A stretch of 64,000 bases of DNA from Orrella dioscoreae (GCF_900089455.2 NZ_LT907988.1:2356001-2420000), one strand, 5' to 3'; numbered from the stretch's first letter, positions 17,372 to 27,725 are shown. Made by a program: numbers and translations. The notes: generated from the letters alone by a model not told the origin.

Positions 17372-18706
17372 ATGCTCTTCACGCTGATCGCCTTCGCCCT
17401 GGCCCTGGGCATCCTGGTTACCTTCCACGAGCTGGGGCATTATTGGGTCGCCCGCGCTTGCGGCGTACGCGTCCTGCGTTTCTCGCTGGGGTTTGGCCGC
17501 GTCATCGCGCGCCGGACCGACAGGAATGGCACCGAATGGGCCTTGTCCCTCATTCCCCTGGGCGGCTACGTCAAGATGCAGGACGACCCGCCTCCCGGTG
17601 CGCCTGCGCAGGAAGTGGCGCGCAGCTTCAATGCCAAGCCCGTCAGCCAGCGTATCGCCATCGTCGCGGCGGGGCCGTTCTTCAACTTGGCGCTGGCGGC
17701 GTTGCTGTACGCCTCGCTGAACCTGGCGGGCACCCAGGAACCGGAGGCCGTGGTGGCCGCACCCGCCGCCGGTACGCCGGCCGCGGCCGCCGGCTTCCAG
17801 GCGGGCGAGCGCATCGAGAAGATCGACGGCAAGGACGTGCGCTCCTGGAGCGATGCCCGCTGGAAACTGCTGGATGTGCTGTCCGGCGGTGGCCGAGCCC
17901 TGGTGGAAGTGCGCGGCGTTGACGGCGCGCAAGTTTCCCGCGAGTTCGTGGTGCCGCCATCGAACATGGATCCCTCGGCCACTGATCCCCTGGCCGATGC
18001 CGGCTTGGGCCTGCAGGCGGGGCCGCCCGTCGTGCGCGGCGTGATTGCCGGCGGCGCCGGCGAGGCCGCGGGCTTGCAGGAGGGCGACCGCATCCTGGGC
18101 GCGGAAGCGCTGCGGGATCCCACCACCCGCTCGCTCATCGCCGCCATCCAGGCCAGCGATGGCCAGCCCCTGCGCCTGGACGTGCAGCGCGGCGATGCCC
18201 GTCTCGTCATTCCCGTGACGCCGACCCTCGAGGACGACGGGCAGGGCGGCCGGGTCGGCCGGATCGCGGTGCAGCTCGGCGCGGACGTTCCCATGGTGGA
18301 GGTGCGTTACGGCCTGGGCGAAAGCCTGGCGCTGGGTGTCACGCGCACGGTCGACACGGCGTGGTTCTCCCTGAAGATGATGGGCCGGATGCTGACCGGT
18401 GACGTGTCCTGGCGCAATGTCAGCGGTCCGGTCACCATCGCCGACTATGCCGGCCAGACGGCGCGTATCGGCCTGGGCGCCTACGTTGCGTTCCTGGCCC
18501 TGGTCAGCGTGAGCCTGGGGGTCCTGAACCTGCTGCCCATCCCCATGCTGGACGGCGGCCACCTGCTGTACTATTTCGTCGAGATCATCAAAGGCAGTCC
18601 CCCCTCGACCCGCTGGCTCGAGCTTGGCCAGCGCGCGGGTTTTGCGATATTGGCCGGCCTCATGAGCCTGGCACTTTTCAACGATGTCGTGCGGCTTTTC
18701 ACCTGA
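17372..18706 (+). CDS. rseP: RIP zinc metalloprotease (site-2 protease)
   Basis: RseP cleaves anti-sigma factor RseA (and remnant signal peptides) inside the membrane, activating the envelope stress response. The 444-residue protein has the zinc motif HELGH at residues 19-23 in the first membrane segment, two PDZ domains in the periplasmic middle (the second starting near 'PPVVRGVIAGGAGEAAGLQ'), and the C-terminal LDG motif in 'LLPIPMLDGGHLLYY' (393-395). A 129-base GC-rich spacer without visible signals separates it from dxr. bamA follows, as in most Gram-negatives. Confidence 0.97.
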   Translation: MLFTLIAFALALGILVTFHELGHYWVARACGVRVLRFSLGFGRVIARRTDRNGTEWALSLIPLGGYVKMQDDPPPGAPAQEVARSFNAKPVSQRIAIVAAGPFFNLALAALLYASLNLAGTQEPEAVVAAPAAGTPAAAAGFQAGERIEKIDGKDVRSWSDARWKLLDVLSGGGRALVEVRGVDGAQVSREFVVPPSNMDPSATDPLADAGLGLQAGPPVVRGVIAGGAGEAAGLQEGDRILGAEALRDPTTRSLIAAIQASDGQPLRLDVQRGDARLVIPVTPTLEDDGQGGRVGRIAVQLGADVPMVEVRYGLGESLALGVTRTVDTAWFSLKMMGRMLTGDVSWRNVSGPVTIADYAGQTARIGLGAYVAFLALVSVSLGVLNLLPIPMLDGGHLLYYFVEIIKGSPPSTRWLELGQRAGFAILAGLMSLALFNDVVRLFT

Positions 18707-18769
18707 CCGCGTTCTGCCTTAAAATCCCCCGCCATTTGACCGAAAAGAACCGATCAAGGATCGCCAAGG

Positions 18770-21088
18770 ATGTTTTTTAGCCGGATTTCCACGCGCCGAG
18801 CCCCCGCATTGGGCAAGCCTTTGTTGCTGCCCAGCCTCATCGCCGCGTTGCTCATGCCGGTTGCCGCGCATGCCTTCGACCCCTTCGTCGTGCGTGACAT
18901 CCGCGTCGACGGCCTGCAGCGCACCGACGCTGGCACCATTTTTGGCTACCTGCCGGTCAAGGTGGGTGAGCGTTTCACCGACGAGCAGGCTGGCGAGGCG
19001 GTGCGCCGCCTGTATGCCACCGGCTTCTTCAGCGACGTGCGCATCGAGACCGCCAATGACGTCGTGGTCGTGGTCGTCCAGGAACGCCCCACCATTGCCT
19101 CGGTCAGCTTCACCGGCATGCGCGAGTTCGACGCCAAGACCATCACCGATTCGCTGCGCCAGGTGGGCTTCGGCGAAGGCCGGGTGTTCGACCGCTCCAT
19201 GCTCGAGCAGGCCGAATTCGAGCTCAAGCAGCAATACCTGAACAAGGGCAAGTACGGTGTCGAGGTCACCTCCACCGTCACGCCGCTGCCCCGCAACCGC
19301 GTGGGCGTGAGCTTCGAGGTCTTCGAAGGCGAAGTCGCCAAGATCCGCGAGATCCGCATCGTGGGCAACGAGGCCTTCTCGGAAAGCGACCTGCTGTCCG
19401 AGCTGCAGCTGACCACGCCGGGCTGGCTGACCTGGTACACGGATTCCGACAAGTACTCGCGTGAAAAGCTGGAAGGCGACGTCGAGACGCTGCGTTCGTA
19501 CTACCTGAATCGCGGCTATCTCGAGTTCTCCATCGAGCCCCCGCAGGTCACCATCTCGCCCGACCGCAAGGACATCTTCATCACCTTCACGGTGAACGAA
19601 GGCAAGCCCTACAAGGTTTCCGACGTCAAGCTGGCCGGCGAACTGCTGGGCCTGGACGCGGAGATCAACAGCCTGGTGCAATTGAAGGCGGGCGACACGT
19701 TCTCGGCCGAGCGCGCCAACGCCACCTCCAAGGCAATCACCGACTACCTGGGTGAGCTGGGTTACGCCTTCGCCAACGTGAACCCCAATCCGGTGCTCAA
19801 CCGCGAGACGCACGAAGCCGACCTGACGTTCTACGTCGATCCGAGCCGTCGCGTGTACGTGCGCCGCATCCAGGTCGGCGGCAACACGCGCACGCGCGAC
19901 GAGGTCGTCCGCCGCGAAATGCGCCAGCAGGAAGCCGCCTGGTACGACGCCGGCGACATCAAGATCTCGCGCGACCGCATCGACCGCCTGGGCTACTTCA
20001 ACGACATCAACGTCAAGACCGATCCGGTGCCGGGCTCGCCCGACCAGGTCGACCTGAACGTCGACGTGAAGGAAAAGCCTACCGGCATGATCAATCTGGG
20101 CGTGGGCTACGGCTCGTCCGACAAGGCCATCCTGTCGGCCGGCATCAGCGAGGACAACGTCTTTGGCAGCGGCACGAACCTGACGCTGCAGTTGAACACC
20201 AGCCGCACCAACCGCGCGGTCGTGCTGTCGCACACCGATCCCTACTGGACCCGTGACGGTGTCAGCCGCACGACGTCGGCCTATTACCGCGTGACGGAGC
20301 CGTTCTATAACAACGACGGCGATTTCCGCGTGAAGTCGATGGGCCTGGGCATGAATTTCGGCGTGCCCATCTCGGAGTTCGACCGCGTCTTCCTGGGCGT
20401 CAACCTCGAGAACAACAAGCTCACCACCTATTCCAACTCGCCGCAGGCCTACCAGGACTTCGAGCGGGAGTACGGTGATGGCGCCAATGCCGCCATCTTC
20501 TCGCTGGGCTGGTCGAAGGACACGCGCGACAGCGCCCTGGCGCCCACCTCTGGTTCGTATACCCGCCTGAAGAGCGATCTCTCCACCCTGGACCTGAAGT
20601 ACTACATGCTGTCCGCCCAGCAGCAGTACTACGTGCCTTTCGGCCGCAGCTACACGCTGGCGCTGAACGGCATGGTGGACTGGGGCAAGTCCTATGGCGG
20701 CAATGCCTTCCCGGTCATCAAGAACATCTACGCCGGCGGCATGGGCACGGTGCGCGGCTACGAGGGTTCGTCTCTTGGTCCGCGCGACACGCTCACGAAC
20801 GACTTCATCGGCGGCTCCAAGCGCGTGGTCGGCAACGTCCAGTTCTACCTGCCGTTCCCCGGCGCGCAGCAGGACCGCACGCTGCGCTGGTTCGCCTTCG
20901 CCGACGGCGGCCAGGTCTACGGCGGCAACGACAACATCAAGTTGGGCGACCTGCGTTACTCGGCGGGTATCGGCCTGTCGTGGAACTCGCCGCTCGGTCC
21001 GCTGCAGATTTCGTATGCCCGTCCGCTCAATGACAAGCCGGGCGACGACACGCAAAGCTTCCAGTTCCAGATCGGCACGGGATTTTGA
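18770..21088 (+). CDS. bamA: Outer membrane protein assembly factor BamA
   Basis: BamA folds and inserts beta-barrel proteins into the outer membrane. The 772-residue precursor has a signal peptide ending near 'PVAAHAFDPF' (about residue 30), five POTRA domains (first: 'VVRDIRVDGLQRTDAGTIF') up to about residue 430, and a 16-strand barrel. 'YAGGMGTVRGYEGSSLGP' is the conserved loop-6 region with the RGY element, and the protein ends in Phe, the usual outer-membrane targeting residue. It is essential. A TAAAAT at 18719-18724 may mark a local promoter, with only a weak -35. Confidence 0.98.
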   Translation: MFFSRISTRRAPALGKPLLLPSLIAALLMPVAAHAFDPFVVRDIRVDGLQRTDAGTIFGYLPVKVGERFTDEQAGEAVRRLYATGFFSDVRIETANDVVVVVVQERPTIASVSFTGMREFDAKTITDSLRQVGFGEGRVFDRSMLEQAEFELKQQYLNKGKYGVEVTSTVTPLPRNRVGVSFEVFEGEVAKIREIRIVGNEAFSESDLLSELQLTTPGWLTWYTDSDKYSREKLEGDVETLRSYYLNRGYLEFSIEPPQVTISPDRKDIFITFTVNEGKPYKVSDVKLAGELLGLDAEINSLVQLKAGDTFSAERANATSKAITDYLGELGYAFANVNPNPVLNRETHEADLTFYVDPSRRVYVRRIQVGGNTRTRDEVVRREMRQQEAAWYDAGDIKISRDRIDRLGYFNDINVKTDPVPGSPDQVDLNVDVKEKPTGMINLGVGYGSSDKAILSAGISEDNVFGSGTNLTLQLNTSRTNRAVVLSHTDPYWTRDGVSRTTSAYYRVTEPFYNNDGDFRVKSMGLGMNFGVPISEFDRVFLGVNLENNKLTTYSNSPQAYQDFEREYGDGANAAIFSLGWSKDTRDSALAPTSGSYTRLKSDLSTLDLKYYMLSAQQQYYVPFGRSYTLALNGMVDWGKSYGGNAFPVIKNIYAGGMGTVRGYEGSSLGPRDTLTNDFIGGSKRVVGNVQFYLPFPGAQQDRTLRWFAFADGGQVYGGNDNIKLGDLRYSAGIGLSWNSPLGPLQISYARPLNDKPGDDTQSFQFQIGTGF

Positions 21089-21148
21089 GCCCCCGTTTAA
21101 TGGCACAATAGGCCTTTGGGCTTGACCTTTTTGCTAGGTGAGAGTTTT

Positions 21149-21706
21149 ATGAAGTCTGTTTCCGCACTCAATCCGTCTCCCGCTTTCGGTGCCCGGGTCT
21201 CGCGTGGCCTGGCCCTGGGCCTGGCCGCTGTCACGCTGGCCGCTGGCGCACTGGCGGCGGCGCCGGTGCAAGCGCAAGGCACGAAGATCGGCTTTGTGAA
21301 CACCGAGCGGATCCTGCGTGATTCCGGCCCCGCCCGTACCGCGCAAGCCAAGATCGAATCCGAATTCAAGAAGCGCGACGATGAGCTGCAGCGCATGGCC
21401 ACCAGCCTGCGTTCGCAAGCCGAGAAGTTCGACAAGGACGCACCTGTGCTGTCCGAGTCCGAGCGCATCAAGCGTCAACGCGACCTGGCCAACCTGGACA
21501 GCGAGCTGCAACGCAAGCGCCGTGAATTCCAGGAAGACTTCAACCGTCGTCGCAACGAAGAGTTCACCGGCATCGTCGAGAAGGCCAACGCGGCCATCAA
21601 GACGCTGGCCGAGCAGCAGAACTTCGACCTGATCATCCAGGACGCCATCACGGTCAATCCGCGCATCGACATCACCGACCAGGTGATCCAGGCGCTGGGC
21701 AAGTAA
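21149..21706 (+). CDS. skp: Periplasmic chaperone Skp (OmpH family)
   Basis: Skp holds unfolded outer-membrane proteins in the periplasm and hands them to BamA, its upstream neighbour. The 185-residue precursor has a signal peptide ending near 'AAAPVQAQG' (about residue 37), the start strand 'KIGFVNTERILRDSGPA', then a long charged helical pair (about 60-150: 'ELQRKRREFQEDFNRRRNEE') that forms the tentacles, and the closing 'VDITDQVIQALGK'-like end. ATG at 21149 has GGTGAG before it; an in-frame TTG further upstream was not used. Confidence 0.95.
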   Translation: MKSVSALNPSPAFGARVSRGLALGLAAVTLAAGALAAAPVQAQGTKIGFVNTERILRDSGPARTAQAKIESEFKKRDDELQRMATSLRSQAEKFDKDAPVLSESERIKRQRDLANLDSELQRKRREFQEDFNRRRNEEFTGIVEKANAAIKTLAEQQNFDLIIQDAITVNPRIDITDQVIQALGK

Positions 21707-21713
21707 TCCAGCC

Positions 21714-22808
21714 ATGCCGTTGCTGCTTGACGCCGGACACGCGCCTGCACTAGACGACCTGCTGAAGTCTGTGAACACCCAGGGACTGGAATGGTCCCTG
21801 GTTCTGCCCGCGGGGCAGGCCATGCCGGTCATCGCCGGCCTTGGCACGCTGTCCTCAGCGGGTGGACAAGAACTGTCCTTCCTCTCCAACCCGCGCTTCG
21901 TGGGCCAGTTGGCCCAGACGGGCGCGGCCGCCGTCATCCTGACGCCGGAGGCCGCCCAGGCCTTGGAGGGCGACACCGCTACCGCAGCCTTCGCGCGGAT
22001 CCTCTGCGCGCATCCCTACCTGTTCTATGCCCGCGTGGCGCAGTGGTTCGACGCCACCCGCCATCCGCGCATGCCGGCATCGGTGCATCCGCTGTCGGTG
22101 ATCGAGCCGGGCGCGGTCGTCGAGGATGACGTGCGCATCGGGCCGCATTGCGTCGTCGAAGCCGGCGCCCGCGTCGGCCGCGGCAGCACGCTGGGGCCGG
22201 GCTGCGTCATCGGCGCGGGCTCCGTGCTGGGGGCCGACTCGGTGCTCCATGCGCGTGTCACGCTGTATCCCAATGTCCAGGTGGGCGCGCGGGCCATCCT
22301 GCACAGCGGCGCCGTGCTGGGTGCCGACGGTTTCGGTTTCGCGCCGGATCCCACGCTGGGCAAGGGCGCCTGGGGCAAGATCCCGCAGTTTGGTGGCGTG
22401 GTCCTCGGCGACGACGTCGAGATCGGCGCCAACACGACGGTGGACCGTGGCGCCCTCGAAAACACGCTGGTCGGCAACGGCGTGAAGCTGGACAACCAGA
22501 TCATGATCGGCCACAACGTGCGTATCGGCGAGCACACTGCCATGGCGGCATGCGTCGGCGTGGCCGGCTCCACCGTCATCGGCGCCCGCTGCACGATTGG
22601 CGGCGCGGCCATGCTGTCTGGCCACATCACGCTGGGCGATGACGTGCACATTTCTGGCGGCACCGCCGTCACTTCCAGCATTTCCAAGCCCGGCCGCTAC
22701 ACCGGCGTGTATCCTTACGCCGAGCACGGGGATTGGCAGCGCAACGCCGCGGTCCTGCAGCAATTGGCGCAAATCCGCCGCCGCGTCCGGACGCTGGAAA
22801 AAGAGTAA
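21714..22808 (+). CDS. lpxD: UDP-3-O-(3-hydroxyacyl)glucosamine N-acyltransferase
   Basis: LpxD adds the second 3-hydroxyacyl chain in lipid A synthesis. The 364-residue protein has an N-terminal uridine-binding domain with '[19 protein letters not shown]' and a left-handed beta-helix of hexapeptide repeats from about residue 125 (for example '[20 protein letters not shown]'). '[10 protein letters not shown]' and '[18 protein letters not shown]' contain the usual active-site context. It begins eight bases after skp and is followed by fabZ. Confidence 0.97.
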   Translation: MPLLLDAGHAPALDDLLKSVNTQGLEWSLVLPAGQAMPVIAGLGTLSSAGGQELSFLSNPRFVGQLAQTGAAAVILTPEAAQALEGDTATAAFARILCAHPYLFYARVAQWFDATRHPRMPASVHPLSVIEPGAVVEDDVRIGPHCVVEAGARVGRGSTLGPGCVIGAGSVLGADSVLHARVTLYPNVQVGARAILHSGAVLGADGFGFAPDPTLGKGAWGKIPQFGGVVLGDDVEIGANTTVDRGALENTLVGNGVKLDNQIMIGHNVRIGEHTAMAACVGVAGSTVIGARCTIGGAAMLSGHITLGDDVHISGGTAVTSSISKPGRYTGVYPYAEHGDWQRNAAVLQQLAQIRRRVRTLEKE

Positions 22809-22890
22809 TTCGCGACGATGCCGGGCCGCCTTGGGGCGGCGCCGCGCCTTGCCTGTCGCGCCCGATCATACGAAGCAGGATAAAACCAAT

Positions 22891-23340
22891 ATGGAACTCG
22901 ATATCAAGGGCATTCTGGACCGTCTGCCGCACCGCTACCCGATGCTGCTGATCGACCGCGTGCTCGAGATGGAGCAGGGCAAGTCGATCGTGGCGATCAA
23001 GAACGTCACGATCAACGAGCCGTTCTTCACGGGCCACTTTCCGCATCACCCGGTGATGCCGGGCGTGCTGATCATCGAGGCGCTGGCGCAGGCCGCCGCG
23101 CTCTTCTCGTTCGCCGACCCGACCGATGGCGCTGGCCACACCGACACCGCCTATTACCTCGTTGGCGTGGACAATGCGCGCTTCCGTCGTCCGGTCGTGC
23201 CGGGTGACCAGCTGCGCCTGGAAGTGACCGCGCTGCGCCTGAGCCGTTCGATCTGCAAGTACTCCGGCCGCGCGCTGGTGGACGGACAGGTCGCGGCCGA
23301 GGCGGATATCATGTGTGCGATACGCAGCCTGGAATCCTGA
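22891..23340 (+). CDS. fabZ: 3-hydroxyacyl-[ACP] dehydratase
   Basis: FabZ dehydrates 3-hydroxyacyl-ACP in fatty acid elongation and competes with LpxA/LpxD for the same substrates, which explains its place in the lipid A cluster. The 149-residue hotdog-fold protein has catalytic His49 in [11 protein letters not shown] and Glu63 in '[12 protein letters not shown]'. The frame is open upstream but homology starts at [13 protein letters not shown] precedes this ATG. Its TGA overlaps the lpxA start by one base. Confidence 0.98.
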   Translation: MELDIKGILDRLPHRYPMLLIDRVLEMEQGKSIVAIKNVTINEPFFTGHFPHHPVMPGVLIIEALAQAAALFSFADPTDGAGHTDTAYYLVGVDNARFRRPVVPGDQLRLEVTALRLSRSICKYSGRALVDGQVAAEADIMCAIRSLES

Positions 23341-24131
23341 TGCCGAATATCCATCCCACCGCGCTGGTCGACCCGCGCGCCGAGATCGACGACACGGCCG
23401 TCATCGGCCCGTTCTGCATCGTCGGGCCGAATGTGCGCATCGGCGCCGGCACGGAGCTGGGACCGCACTGCACCATCGACGGCCACACCGAGATCGGGCG
23501 CGACAACCGTTTCTACCGCTATTGCTCCATCGGCGGCATGCCGCAGGACAAGAAGTACGCGGACGAGCCGACGCGGCTGGTGGTGGGCGATCGAAACACG
23601 GTGCGCGAGTACGTCACGTTCAACACCGGCACGGTGCAGGATGGCGGCGTCACCACGGTGGGCAGCGACAACTGGATCATGGCCTATGTGCACGTGGCGC
23701 ATGACTGCCATGTGGGCGATCGCACCATCATCGCCAACGGCGTGCAGCTGGGCGGCCATGTGCACGTGAACGACTGGGCCATCGTGGGCGGCCTGACCGG
23801 GGTGCACCAGTTCTGCAAGATCGGCGCGCATTGCATGATCGGCGGCAGCAGCTCCATCGTGCAGGACATTCCGCCTTACGTGCTGTGCGCGGGCAACCCC
23901 AGCAAGCCGCATGGCGTGAACACCGAAGGCCTGAAGCGCCGCGGTTTCACCCCCGAGGTGATTTCGGCCTTGCGCGAGTCGTACAAGATTCTGTACCGCC
24001 GCGGCCTGTCCCTCGACGAGGCCCGTGCTGAAATGCTGGCGCTGGGCAGCACCGATCCGCAGATCGGCGCGGCCATCGGCGTCACCATCGATTTCCTCGG
24101 TTCGTCGACGCGCGGCATCGTCCGGGCGTAA
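23340..24131 (+). CDS. lpxA: UDP-N-acetylglucosamine O-acyltransferase
   Basis: LpxA catalyses the first step of lipid A synthesis. The 263-residue protein is a left-handed beta-helix with hexapeptide repeats ('AVIGPFCIVGPNVRIGAGTE') and a C-terminal helical bundle. His121 in 'YVHVAHDCHVGD' is the expected catalytic base. 'GGMPQDKKY' matches the family. ATG at 23340 shares its A with the fabZ stop (TGATG), so coupling is likely. Confidence 0.98.
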   Translation: MPNIHPTALVDPRAEIDDTAVIGPFCIVGPNVRIGAGTELGPHCTIDGHTEIGRDNRFYRYCSIGGMPQDKKYADEPTRLVVGDRNTVREYVTFNTGTVQDGGVTTVGSDNWIMAYVHVAHDCHVGDRTIIANGVQLGGHVHVNDWAIVGGLTGVHQFCKIGAHCMIGGSSSIVQDIPPYVLCAGNPSKPHGVNTEGLKRRGFTPEVISALRESYKILYRRGLSLDEARAEMLALGSTDPQIGAAIGVTIDFLGSSTRGIVRA

Positions 24132-24157
24132 GCGTGCCGGGCCGTCTCAACGCGAAT

Positions 24158-24180
24158 GCCGCCGTGCCGGTCACGGCGGC
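24158..24180 (+). other. Hairpin just upstream of lpxB
   Basis: GCCGCCGTG pairs perfectly with CACGGCGGC over a CCGGT loop, followed by GGTTTAG. It ends 17 bases before the GTG start chosen for lpxB. The T run is short, so it may be a weak attenuator or a translation-control stem. Confidence 0.45.
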
Positions 24181-24197
24181 GGTTTAGTGAGCGTCTT

Positions 24198-25373
24198 GTG
24201 ACCCTGAATGTCGGAATGATCGCAGGCGAACCTTCGGGCGACCTGCTGGCCTCGCGCATCATCGCGGGTTTGCGCCAAGGCGCCGGCGGCGACCTGCGCT
24301 GCGCGGGCATCGGCGGGCCCCGCATGCAGGGCGAAGGCTTCGAGACCTGGCATGACATGCATGCGCTGACGGTGTTCGGCTATGTCGACGCCCTGAAGCG
24401 GCTGCCTAGCCTGCTGTCCACTTATGGCAACGTCAAGCGCCGCTGGCTGGCCGAAAAGCCGCAGGTCTTCGTCGGCATCGACGCCCCTGATTTCAACCTG
24501 AGGCTCGAAGCGCAGTTGCGGCCCGCGGGCATCCCCACGGTGCACTTCGTCGGCCCCTCGATCTGGGCCTGGCGCTACGAGCGCATCAAGAAGATCCGCG
24601 AGGCCGTCTCGCACATGCTGGTGCTCTTTCCCTTCGAGGAGGAGATCTACCGCAAGGAAGGCGTGCCGGTCACCTATGTCGGCCATCCGCTGGCCGATAC
24701 GATTCCCATGAAGCCTGACCGTGCGGCGGCGCGCGCCAGCCTGGGGCTGGATGCGTCGGCGCGGGTGCTGGCCCTCCTGCCGGGCAGCCGCCGCTCCGAG
24801 ATCGACATCCTGGCGCCGCGCTTCCTGCAGGCGGCCCAGCAATTGCTGGCGCGAGACCCGGGCCTGCAGTGCGTGGTGCCGATGGTCAACGCGCAACGCC
24901 GCGCCGAGTTCGAGGCCATCCTGGCGCGGTATCCGGTGCCGGGCCTGCGCTGCGTGTCCGCGCAGGAGGGCGATTCAAGCATGCCGGTGGCCTGGCGTGT
25001 CATGGAGGCCAGCGACGCGGTCCTGGTGGCCAGCGGCACGGCCACCCTGGAGGCCGCGCTCTTCAAGCGGCCCATGGTCATCTCGTACTACCTGTCGCCC
25101 TGGATGCGCCGCATCATGTCCTGGAAATCCGGACAGGAGCGGCCTTATCTGCCTTGGGTGGGCCTGCCCAACGTGCTGGCGCGCGACTTCGTCGTGCCCG
25201 AGCTGCTGCAGGACGACGCGACGCCCGACAAGCTGGCCGAAGCCATCTGGACGGCGCTGACCGACGACGCCCATGCCCAGCGCGTCGAGCAGCGCTTCAC
25301 CGACATGCACGACACCCTGCGGCGCGACACGCCGGCCCTGGCCGCCAAGGCCATCCTGGAGGCGGCGCGATGA
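24198..25373 (+). CDS. lpxB: Lipid-A-disaccharide synthase
   Basis: LpxB joins lipid X and UDP-diacylglucosamine to form the lipid A disaccharide (GT19 family). The product is 391 residues from the GTG at 24198, with '[17 protein letters not shown]' at the start, '[14 protein letters not shown]', 'VGPSIWAWR' and '[20 protein letters not shown]'. An in-frame ATG at 24156 would put a hairpin in the coding region and has no ribosome site, whereas GTGAG precedes the GTG, so the latter was chosen. The stop overlaps rnhB as ATGA. Confidence 0.95.
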   Translation: MTLNVGMIAGEPSGDLLASRIIAGLRQGAGGDLRCAGIGGPRMQGEGFETWHDMHALTVFGYVDALKRLPSLLSTYGNVKRRWLAEKPQVFVGIDAPDFNLRLEAQLRPAGIPTVHFVGPSIWAWRYERIKKIREAVSHMLVLFPFEEEIYRKEGVPVTYVGHPLADTIPMKPDRAAARASLGLDASARVLALLPGSRRSEIDILAPRFLQAAQQLLARDPGLQCVVPMVNAQRRAEFEAILARYPVPGLRCVSAQEGDSSMPVAWRVMEASDAVLVASGTATLEAALFKRPMVISYYLSPWMRRIMSWKSGQERPYLPWVGLPNVLARDFVVPELLQDDATPDKLAEAIWTALTDDAHAQRVEQRFTDMHDTLRRDTPALAAKAILEAAR

Positions 25374-26053
25374 GCGGGGCGCGCAGGCGGGCGGCCGCGG
25401 CGGCCCAGGCCGATGCCGGCCAGTCCGAGCTGTTCGCGGCTCCGCTCATCTCGATCATTGCGGGCGTCGACGAGGCGGGCCGCGGCCCGCTTGCGGGCGC
25501 TGTCTACGCGGGCGCGGTCATCCTGGATCCGGCCCGTCCCATTGCGGGCCTGGCCGACTCCAAGACGCTGACGATGGCGCGCCGCGAGGCGCTGGCGGCG
25601 CTGATCCGGGAGCGGGCGCTGGCCTGGGCCGTGGCAACCGCCAGCGTCCAGGAAATCGACACCCTGAACATCCTGCAGGCCACCATGCTGGCCATGCAGC
25701 GGGCCGTCCAGGCCCTGTCCACGGCGCCCGAGCTGGCGCTGGTGGACGGCAATCGGGCGCCCAGGCTGGCGTGCGCCGTGCGCACCATCGTCAAGGGCGA
25801 CGCGACCGAAGCCTGCATTTCGGCGGCCTCCATCCTGGCCAAGACGGCGCGCGATGCCGAGTTGCTGCGCCTGCACGCCTTGTATCCCGAATACGCCTTC
25901 GACCAGCACAAGGGCTACGGCACGGCGCTGCACCTGGCTCGCCTGCGCGAGCACGGTCCGTGCGCCGAGCATCGCACGAGCTTCGCGCCGGTGCGCGACT
26001 GGCAGCCGCCCGGTTTGGCGCAGGCCATCGCGGTGCAGGGCGCGACAGCGTGA
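25370..26053 (+). CDS. rnhB: Ribonuclease HII
   Basis: RNase HII cuts RNA in RNA-DNA hybrids and single ribonucleotides in DNA. The 227-residue protein has the acidic active site in [12 protein letters not shown], Asp in '[10 protein letters not shown]', and Asp in '[14 protein letters not shown]'. The C-terminus '[20 protein letters not shown]' is typical. A basic, Ala-rich 25-residue N-terminal extension precedes the catalytic domain. It overlaps lpxB by four bases and the next gene by four bases (GTGA). Confidence 0.97.
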   Translation: MSGARRRAAAAAQADAGQSELFAAPLISIIAGVDEAGRGPLAGAVYAGAVILDPARPIAGLADSKTLTMARREALAALIRERALAWAVATASVQEIDTLNILQATMLAMQRAVQALSTAPELALVDGNRAPRLACAVRTIVKGDATEACISAASILAKTARDAELLRLHALYPEYAFDQHKGYGTALHLARLREHGPCAEHRTSFAPVRDWQPPGLAQAIAVQGATA

Positions 26054-26859
26054 AGGCCCTCAGTTCCCGCGAAAACCCCCGCTACAAGACCCTGCGCGCG
26101 CTTGCGGGGCACGCCGGGCGGCGGGGCGAGGCCACGTTGCTGGAAGGCGTGCATCTGTGCCAAGCCTGGCTGGATCGCGGGCTGCCGGTGGTGCAGGCCA
26201 TCTTCGACGCCGACAGGCTGGCGCAACCGGCGCTGGCCGCCCTGGCGGCCCGGGTGCCGGCGGCACAGGCCGTGGCGCTGGCGCCGCGTCTCCTGGCGGG
26301 CCTGGAAAGCGTGGAAACGGGGCAGGGTGTGCTTTTCGTGGTGCAGCCTCCCGCGCCCGCCTTGCCGGCACGCCTGGCCGACGCCAGCCTCTGGCTGGAT
26401 CGGGTGCAGGACCCCGGCAACGTGGGTACGCTGCTGCGCACGGCAGCCGCCGCCGGCATCCGGCGCGTGCTGCTTTCCGCGGGTTGCGCGGCTGCCTGGT
26501 CGCCGAAGGTGTTGCGCAGCGCCCAGGGCGCGCATGTCGCGCTGGCCATCCATGAGCAGGTGGACTTGCTGGCGGCCCGGACGCAGCTGGACGTGCCGCT
26601 GGTGGTAAGCACGCTGGAAGCGGCCGAGGACCTGTATGACGCTGAGTTGCCCGCCGCGTGTGCGTGGGTGTTCGGCCATGAAGGGCAGGGCGTGGCGCCT
26701 GCCTTGCAAGCCGTGGCCGACCGCCGTATCCGCATCGCGCACGACGCGCAGGCGGTCGAGTCCCTGAACGTGGCGGCAGCTGCCGCCATCTGCCTTTTCG
26801 AGCAGCGCCGGCGCCACCGCCAGGGCTCGGCGCCCGCCGTGGCCCCCGCTGCTCAGTAG
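26050..26859 (+). CDS. TrmH/SpoU family RNA 2'-O-methyltransferase
   Basis: A 269-residue SPOUT methyltransferase acting on rRNA or tRNA with S-adenosylmethionine. The substrate-binding N-terminus begins '[15 protein letters not shown]', close to the 23S rRNA methyltransferase group. The three SpoU motifs are present: '[17 protein letters not shown]', '[11 protein letters not shown]' and '[16 protein letters not shown]'. The start is GTG within the rnhB stop. It could be an RlmB-like or TsnR-like enzyme; the target nucleotide cannot be told from sequence. Its end overlaps ppsR tail to tail by seven bases. Confidence 0.9.
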   Translation: MKALSSRENPRYKTLRALAGHAGRRGEATLLEGVHLCQAWLDRGLPVVQAIFDADRLAQPALAALAARVPAAQAVALAPRLLAGLESVETGQGVLFVVQPPAPALPARLADASLWLDRVQDPGNVGTLLRTAAAAGIRRVLLSAGCAAAWSPKVLRSAQGAHVALAIHEQVDLLAARTQLDVPLVVSTLEAAEDLYDAELPAACAWVFGHEGQGVAPALQAVADRRIRIAHDAQAVESLNVAAAAAICLFEQRRRHRQGSAPAVAPAAQ

Positions 26860-27686
26860 GAGCGGCGCTCCAGCCCTACTTCCTGCAGCACGGTGGTGGA
26901 AATTTCCTCGATGGACTTGGTCGTGGTCGACAGCCACGAGATGCCCTCGCGGCGCATCAGGCGCTCGGCCTCGGCGACTTCATAGCGGCATTGCTTCAGC
27001 GAGGCGTAGACGCTGTCCGGACGGCGCTCGTTGCGCACTTCGTGCAGGCGCTCGGGCAGGATGGACAGGCCGAACAGCTTGTTGCGGTAGGGCATGACCG
27101 TCTTGGGCAGCGTGCCGCGCTCGAAATCGTCGGGAATCAGCGGGAAGTTCGCGGCCTTGATGGCGTATTGCATGGCCAGGTAGAGGCTGGTGGGCGTCTT
27201 GCCGCAACGGGACACGCCGACCAGGATCACGTCCGCCTGGGCCAGGTCGGTGATGAACTGGCCGTCGTCGTGCGACAGGCTGAAGTTGATGGCTTCGATC
27301 CGGTTGCGGTACTGCTCGGAGGTGGCGCCCGTGTGCGAGCGGCCGATGGAGTGGCTGGATTTCACGCCCAGCGCCTGTTCCAGGGGAACCACGAAGGTGC
27401 CGAACAGGTCCAGGAAGGTGCAGTTGGCCTGGCGCACGCGCATCAGGATTTCCTGGTTCACCAGCGTGCTGAAGACGATGGGCGGCTGGCCTTGCTCGGT
27501 GGCGGCGCGGTCGATGCGCTCGGCTGCCTGAGCGGCTTTTTCCAGCGTATCGATGAACGGCAGCCGCACGTGCGCGAACTGCACCTGCTCGAACTGTGAC
27601 AGGACGGAGTTGCTGAAGGTCTCGGCCGTGATGCCGGTACCATCGGAGACGATGAAAACTGTGCGGGACGAGTTCGAAGCGGGCAT
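26853..27686 (-). CDS. ppsR: Phosphoenolpyruvate synthase regulatory protein (kinase/pyrophosphorylase)
   Basis: PpsR inactivates PEP synthase by ADP-dependent phosphorylation and reactivates it by phosphate-dependent release (DUF299 family). The 277-residue protein begins 'TVFIVSDGTGITAETFSNS', has 'SIGRSHTGATSEQYRNRI' and the P-loop-like GVSRCGKT at residues 157-164, and ends with 'GISWLSTTTKSIEEIS'. The target gene ppsA is divergent across a 160-base region, which supports the assignment. An upstream extension to 27815 is not homologous. Confidence 0.95.
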   Translation of the reverse strand: MPASNSSRTVFIVSDGTGITAETFSNSVLSQFEQVQFAHVRLPFIDTLEKAAQAAERIDRAATEQGQPPIVFSTLVNQEILMRVRQANCTFLDLFGTFVVPLEQALGVKSSHSIGRSHTGATSEQYRNRIEAINFSLSHDDGQFITDLAQADVILVGVSRCGKTPTSLYLAMQYAIKAANFPLIPDDFERGTLPKTVMPYRNKLFGLSILPERLHEVRNERRPDSVYASLKQCRYEVAEAERLMRREGISWLSTTTKSIEEISTTVLQEVGLERRSY

Positions 27687-27697
27687 GTGTAACAGTT

Positions 27698-27725
27698 TTG
27701 AAGGGGGAGGAGGCGGCGGTACAAT
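27698..27725 (+). promoter_or_regulatory. Predicted sigma-70 promoter of ppsA
   Basis: TTGAAG (27698-27703), a 16-base purine-rich spacer and TACAAT (27720-27725). It would start transcription near 27732 and give a leader of about 115 bases before the ppsA ATG. Confidence 0.5.

Noticed and set aside
18719-21106. 795-codon open frame on the minus strand opposite bamA
   Set aside because: Shadow frame of bamA; no ribosome site and no recognisable domain.
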